Source of the DNA: Selenomonadales bacterium 4137-cl
Lineage (GTDB): Bacteria > Bacillota > Negativicutes > Sporomusales > UBA7701
Direction of reading: 5' to 3'
Assembly (NCBI GenBank): GCA_032334055.1
Contig: JAUOZS010000001.1
Span: 2,454,501-2,518,500 of the forward strand
Length of the DNA stretch: 64,000 bases
Part shown: positions 60,387-64,000 of the stretch, one piece after another
Position numbering within the stretch: the first letter of the stretch is position 1
Layout of the letters: every line of letters starts with the position of its first letter
Made by a program: the position numbers and the translations under genes
The notes under the pieces: model-generated
The model's input: the letters and a program-made list of their open reading frames with translations, nothing else
What the model was told of the DNA's origin: nothing
Database searches by the model: none

Positions 60387-60694
60387 TAATTCGTATCCTC
60401 CTTAAACATATTGACCAGCTTGGGTTTCTCCATCGGCGCTTCCGTTTTCAGCCCATAGTTCTCCGTGATCTGGCAGATGCTTGCCTTCTTGATCGCCGGG
60501 AACGTGGGCGAAATGGAGAAGGCTGCGGCGACCATTGTGGTCGTGTCCGGAACCCGGGCAAATTCCAGGCCGATGGTGATCTTCCCCTTCTGCCCCTGCC
60601 CTAGCGCGCAGATCAGCCCGGGCAGGATTTCCTGGAACTTCTTTTCAAGTTCCCCCTGGCATACCGTGGATAGAGTGACTTCGACTTCGGGCAT
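60386..60694 (-). CDS. Small phage protein of the early operon
   Basis: 102 aa. EVEVTLSTVCQGELEKKFQE, GQKGKITIGLEFARV, then a Lys-rich end. Regularly found next to DUF2303 in phages by its form (small alpha/beta protein with GKITI strand). Not recognised. ATG at 60694 with AAAGGGGG. Confidence 0.6.
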   Translation of the reverse strand: MPEVEVTLSTVCQGELEKKFQEILPGLICALGQGQKGKITIGLEFARVPDTTTMVAAAFSISPTFPAIKKASICQITENYGLKTEAPMEKPKLVNMFKEDTN

Positions 60695-60718
60695 GGTATT
60701 GAACCCCCTTTCGTTATA

Positions 60719-61285
60719 TTAAAGCAGTTTCTGCTGCTTCGCCTTGACTTCGCGCTGCGGGATCGGCTGCGCATCGGTCAGTTTACCGGTCCAGGTTTTT
60801 GTGCTATCATCGAATTGAAGCGGGAACTTCATGTTCAGCGGGATCCCCTTCGCTTCCAGCACGCGCATCAGCGCCATGTTCGCCACCTGATAACCGTTAA
60901 CCTGACCTTCGCCGTTTCTGTGGAGAGTTACCGGAAACCCGGTTTCCTCCACACGGATCTGAAGCAGGCCCGCTTCACGATCCACCTTGAACCCCAGCGT
61001 ATCTTTTTCCGTAAGTTCACATTCCTTTACCGCGTGGTGATTCAGCGTAATCTGCCACGCGCTTTTTCTTGCCAGCAGGGAAACCATCGACCCGCGCGGC
61101 CGATTCGCCAGCGCCGGAACGTCCGGACCTTTGCGGCCGATCCAATCGGCAGCTTCCTGCGGCGCGTGCATCGGCGCCCCCTGCAGTTCCGCAGGCTGTT
61201 CTTTCAGCATCAGATCAACTACGCCGATACAGGCCACCAGACAGCTTTTCACCAGATCCAGGTTTTGCTTTTGCGTGATTTCCAC
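60719..61285 (-). CDS. Phage protein of unknown function beside the recombination genes
   Basis: 188 aa. N-terminal helices (NLDLVKSCLVACIGVVDLML), middle ARKSAWQITLNHHAV, C-terminus basic. No motif recognised. GTG at 61285 after GGAGGGAG; 14 bp downstream of the exonuclease gene, so probably co-translated. Confidence 0.6.
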   Translation of the reverse strand: MEITQKQNLDLVKSCLVACIGVVDLMLKEQPAELQGAPMHAPQEAADWIGRKGPDVPALANRPRGSMVSLLARKSAWQITLNHHAVKECELTEKDTLGFKVDREAGLLQIRVEETGFPVTLHRNGEGQVNGYQVANMALMRVLEAKGIPLNMKFPLQFDDSTKTWTGKLTDAQPIPQREVKAKQQKLL

Positions 61286-61299
61286 CCCGATCTCCCTCC

Positions 61300-62121
61300 T
61301 TATTCAAACTCCCGATAGAATACAATCTGATCCAGCTTTTTTGTCAGGCGGCAGTAAGCGCAGCAGCCGCAGCGCGCCGGCTCGATCTTCCCCGCCTTCA
61401 CCGCCAGGATCCGCGGCATGTTCTTTTCGATCTCCCGCAGTTCGGCGGCGTAGCGGTCCGGTTCTTTCAGGCTGATGATCTCCTTGTCCGGGGGATCCTC
61501 CTTCGACGCCACCACCATGATCGGTTCCAGGTATTCCCCCAGACCGCGGCCAGATGCCAGCCGTTCCACTTCGGTATAAATCGCTGCCTGCCGCGGGTAT
61601 TTCCAGTATTCGATGAAGGACACCCATTCGCGCAGTTCCCGGTCATACTCCCTAGCCCGGATGCTTTTGGCCGACTTCAGTTCCACCAGCCTGCCCTGCT
61701 CCCGGTTCAGCGAATCGATCTGCACCTTCCACCAGCAGCCGAACATGAACGCGGTCAGGATCACTTCCTTCTGCCCCTGTAGCACCCACATGGCGAAGGG
61801 ATCCATCCGGAGGCAATCGATCATGCTCTGCACCTTCACGAACGGCGCCTTCAATTCGCCGTCCTTCTTGCAGATCTCGCTGCGGTACTTAGCGAAGAAC
61901 TCTGCCAGCTTATCCGGCCCATGGTTCCAGGCGTGAAACAGCCGACCGGCCAGCAGCGATTCGCGTTCTTCCTCCTTGTACTCTCCGCTGATCTTCGCCA
62001 TGGCCATCGCTTCGCAGGCCAAGAAATCATTGTACTGCCCCCGGGACATAAACAGCTGGTTCGCTTCCAGCGAATGATAGTTATCGTTTGTCAGCTTTAG
62101 CGCCGGCGCTGCCGTTGCCAT
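61300..62121 (-). CDS. RecE-like PD-(D/E)xK exonuclease (DUF3799 type)
   Basis: 273 aa. YHSLEANQLFMSRGQYNDFLACE (family start), LLAGRLFHAWNHG, the catalytic part WWKVQIDSLNREQGRLVELKSAKS (D…E-x-K), and WKYPRQAAIYTE with the QxxxY motif of lambda-type exonucleases. The end has RCGCCAYCR, a Cys cluster. It would resect duplex ends 5' to 3' for the annealing protein next to it. ATG at 62121 after GGGAGG; overlaps the neighbour by 41 bp. Confidence 0.82.
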   Translation of the reverse strand: MATAAPALKLTNDNYHSLEANQLFMSRGQYNDFLACEAMAMAKISGEYKEEERESLLAGRLFHAWNHGPDKLAEFFAKYRSEICKKDGELKAPFVKVQSMIDCLRMDPFAMWVLQGQKEVILTAFMFGCWWKVQIDSLNREQGRLVELKSAKSIRAREYDRELREWVSFIEYWKYPRQAAIYTEVERLASGRGLGEYLEPIMVVASKEDPPDKEIISLKEPDRYAAELREIEKNMPRILAVKAGKIEPARCGCCAYCRLTKKLDQIVFYREFE

Positions 62122-63013
62122 CGAACATTCCTCCCTGTTCCGCAGTTTGGCCGGCGCCCGCCGTAGCAGCCTGCGCCGCCTTGAACATCGCTTCAGTATT
62201 CGTCGTTTCCCCGGCCTCGGCCGCGGGCAGCTTGAACCCTTCGAAAACATCCTCCCGCTTGGAAACGCCATCCTTGATAGCGTTGTAAACCTTACCGAGC
62301 CGAAGCACATCCTTTTCGGAGAACCGCGCCGTAGGCAGGCCGATCAGCTTTTCCAGCATTTCCTTTGTCACCTGAAAATCCGTAAGGAACTTGTCCACCA
62401 TATTCCGGATGCGATCCCCCAGCGGTTCGGGATTGGCGCCTATCAGGGTTTTGTCGCATTCCTTAACGGCCGCTTCCACGATATCCCCCGGAATGATCCC
62501 CAGGATGCAGGCCCGCAGGCGCCGCGCGCCCATGTTGGCCGTCAGTTCGTAAACATCGCGCGGATCATCCAGCTTCTTGATGAACCCCTTGGCCTTGCGT
62601 TCGTGCGGCACATAAAATTCCCGCGTCTGTCGCACATTGGTTTCAAGATCCCAGCAGTAGGCCAGCATAACGCTTTTGTCATCGCGCTGTTCCAGCTGCA
62701 TGATGCCGTAATCCAGATTGCCCCACTCGCGGGCAAGGACTTCAGCCATCCGGATGCTGGGACCATCCACCTTTTCCCCGCCGCGGGAATATTCGTATGT
62801 GGCGACTTCGGCCAGCGACTTGCGCCGACAGGCGTTCATTATCCGGGCATAAGCCAGATCAGCATCCCGCGGGAACCGTTTGGCCAGGACAGCCATGGCC
62901 TGAATCTCCTGCGCTGCCCGCGTCACCAGCGCTTCGACGCCGGCGCCACGATGCGCTTGCAGTTCGGCCGGCGAAGCCGTGTTGAAGGTTTGAACGCTGG
63001 TCCCTTCGTTCAT
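62081..63013 (-). CDS. Putative single-strand annealing recombinase
   Basis: 310 aa. IQAMAVLAKRFPRDADLAYARIM, RRKSLAEVATYEYSRGGEKV, GPSIRMAEVLAREWGN, CWDLETNVR, GARRLRACILGIIPGD are blocks of a phage family usually next to RecE-like exonucleases. By context it is the annealing partner (RecT/Erf/Sak function), though I cannot name the exact family. C-terminus is an Ala/Gly-rich tail. ATG at 63013 after GGGGAGGGG. Confidence 0.62.
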   Translation of the reverse strand: MNEGTSVQTFNTASPAELQAHRGAGVEALVTRAAQEIQAMAVLAKRFPRDADLAYARIMNACRRKSLAEVATYEYSRGGEKVDGPSIRMAEVLAREWGNLDYGIMQLEQRDDKSVMLAYCWDLETNVRQTREFYVPHERKAKGFIKKLDDPRDVYELTANMGARRLRACILGIIPGDIVEAAVKECDKTLIGANPEPLGDRIRNMVDKFLTDFQVTKEMLEKLIGLPTARFSEKDVLRLGKVYNAIKDGVSKREDVFEGFKLPAAEAGETTNTEAMFKAAQAATAGAGQTAEQGGMFDGNGSAGAKADKR

Positions 63014-63015
63014 GC

Positions 63016-63258
63016 CTACCCCTCCCCTTGTGCGTCGATTTGCACAATTTCCCGGAAAGCATACCGCGCTACCGATTCCCTTCCGTCGCCATCACGGAAA
63101 CTAACATGCAGATTATCGGGATAGATTTTGCCGGCCGTAACCTTCAACGGTTTAACAGCGTAAGGCTGGGGATGATCTTTTTCGTGCTGTTCGCACTTCG
63201 CGGCGTCTTTGAAGGTTTTCCCGCAGATCTCGCAGGAATAACTGGTTTTAGTGAGCAT
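63016..63258 (-). CDS. Phage protein with a classical C2H2 zinc finger
   Basis: 80 aa. YSCEICGKTFKDAAKCEQ followed by HEKDH gives C-x2-C-x12-H-x3-H, a complete C2H2 finger as in eukaryotic proteins and a few bacterial/phage ones. The rest is beta-rich (GKIYPDNLHVSF). Overlaps the ATPase gene by 11 bp and ends 2 bp before the annealing-protein start. Confidence 0.7.
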   Translation of the reverse strand: MLTKTSYSCEICGKTFKDAAKCEQHEKDHPQPYAVKPLKVTAGKIYPDNLHVSFRDGDGRESVARYAFREIVQIDAQGEG

Positions 63259-64000
63259 TTGCCACCGCCTCCGTTTCGATCACCAGATCGCCGTCCGTGA
63301 CCTCCGTCACGAAATACTGGAACGCCTTATCCACCAGGATCTGTTTTAGGAACTCCGCTTTTACCGTAGCGTCCAGGTGTTCCAGCTTGTCCACGCAGAT
63401 CAGCTTCAGCGGGTTATCCTTCGCGTAGGCCCGGGCGATATCCAGGCACACCCGCACCTGCTTGGAAGTTGATAGGTTCGACAGCGGCAGACCTTTGATC
63501 GTCACCATGCCGTTTTCATCGACGCCCAACCCTTCCAGCGGCAGTTCCACCGTGGCCAGCAGTTCGGCCGGCTTCGCGCGGCAGATCTGCACGAATCTAT
63601 CAAGCAGCGTAGCGCGTTCTTCGTACCCCTTCAGGCGATTGGCGATCTCCGCGACCTGTTTGGCCAGGGGGATGAATCCCTTCATTTCCTCCGCGTGCTT
63701 GGCTTTGAATTGCAGCGGTTCCGGATCTACGGCCGGATTGTTAGCCAGATAGGTTTCCGCGTTCTTTTTGGTTTCTGCCTGCTGATCCAGTTCGCGCTGC
63801 TTGTTCGCTTCGATCCCCTTCAGCGCTTCCTGCAGCTGCAGATCCAGCGCTTCAGTTTTGGCCTGCAGGCCGGTATCGTTCAGGTTATTCCAGCGCTCAA
63901 CCAGGACGGCCCGTTGCTTTTCCAGTTCAGCAATCTGATTATTGATATCGGTCAGCTGTGCTTCGATTTCCAACTTGGCCTTGTTGACTTCACCCAGCGC
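63248..64000 (-). CDS. SMC/RecF-like phage ATPase, 5' end missing
   Basis: C-terminal 250 residues of a longer protein; the frame stays open to the window edge. Long coiled coil (about the first 110 residues seen: IAELEKQRAVLVERW, EALKGIEANKQRELD), then LPLSNLSTSKQVRVCLDIA (ABC signature-like) and LKLICVDKLEHLD (Walker B-like). This is the second half of an SMC/Rad50-type ATPase; Walker A would be beyond 64,000. Such genes accompany phage recombination modules. The Walker B reads VDKLEHLD with the catalytic acid shifted from the usual DE. Confidence 0.72.
   Translation of the reverse strand, partial: ALGEVNKAKLEIEAQLTDINNQIAELEKQRAVLVERWNNLNDTGLQAKTEALDLQLQEALKGIEANKQRELDQQAETKKNAETYLANNPAVDPEPLQFKAKHAEEMKGFIPLAKQVAEIANRLKGYEERATLLDRFVQICRAKPAELLATVELPLEGLGVDENGMVTIKGLPLSNLSTSKQVRVCLDIARAYAKDNPLKLICVDKLEHLDATVKAEFLKQILVDKAFQYFVTEVTDGDLVIETEAVANAH

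Larger units (their letters stand above)
23621..64000. mobile_element. Podovirus-like prophage, right end outside the window
   Basis: More than 40 kb of phage genes: T7/BPP-1-like virion, DNA packaging, lysis, recombination, replication and many small genes, nearly all on the minus strand with overlapping starts and stops. The left boundary is the tRNA fragment. The set of virion and packaging genes is complete and unbroken, so it may be functional. Integrase and repressor are not seen and are expected beyond 64,000. Confidence 0.93.

Noticed and set aside
23640..64000. Integrase or CI-type repressor gene
   Set aside because: None of the readable frames in the window fits; they are expected beyond the right edge.

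Overview
The host part of the window (positions 1 to about 23,620) looks like a spore-forming, molybdate-using anaerobic Firmicute of the diderm class Negativicutes (Sporomusa type). The evidence is two alpha/beta small acid-soluble spore proteins, a CotJC/manganese-catalase protein, a mod operon with a one-component molybdate regulator, and high-GC genes with strong GGAGG ribosome sites. The genus is an inference; no rRNA is present.

Host layout. 1-2,325: end of a peptide/nickel-type ABC importer (permease and two ATPases). 2,316-11,760: a cluster that reads as a phosphate-starvation regulon. A PhoP/PhoB-type response regulator sits beside a minus-strand operon of glycolipid-type glycosyltransferase, zinc phospholipase C-like protein and EAL phosphodiesterase. 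Next to these are a chemoreceptor, a GGDEF protein that shares a CBS-like module with the EAL protein, a degenerate SixA-like protein and a Tat-exported HD protein. Five promoter regions carry TTAA(C/G) direct repeats, nearly all at an 11-bp step, which is the layout of Pho boxes. Read together: phospholipids are cut, the diacylglycerol may be re-used for glycolipid, and c-di-GMP is adjusted at the same time. 11,817-14,150: a promoter, a long structured leader with an intrinsic terminator, then a 100-aa protein and a DUF2325 protein. 14,214-19,648: modA-modA-like-modB-modC, a divergent HTH plus binding-protein regulator, a Mop-like remnant and a DUF364 protein. 19,705-23,143: secreted purple-acid-phosphatase-like enzyme, spore proteins, manganese catalase. 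23,153-23,524: an IS21 remnant.

Prophage. At 23,621-23,664 lies the 3' half of a tRNA (anticodon loop reads GGC, Ala) followed by the tRNA's own terminator. From there to the right edge (more than 40 kb, end not reached) is a podovirus-like prophage with nearly all genes on the minus strand. Transcription order is from the right edge leftward: SMC-like ATPase, C2H2 protein, putative annealing protein, RecE-like exonuclease, DUF2303, an O-like replication protein whose gene contains six CTGTCCGC iterons (candidate origin), nucleases, an ArpU-like regulator, radical-SAM-like proteins and many small cysteine-rich proteins; then a terminator, a metallopeptidase, terminase, portal, a Tad2-like anti-defence protein, Bbp16/17/19-type capsid genes, T7 gp11/12/13/14/15-like tail and core proteins, a 3,024-aa ejected polyvalent protein, a tail fibre and a lysis cassette. 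Integrase and repressor are not in the window and are expected beyond 64,000.

Genes work in two independent units: the host Pho/Mo/sporulation genes, and one large leftward phage programme. Function calls come from recognisable motifs and context only; no database search was run.
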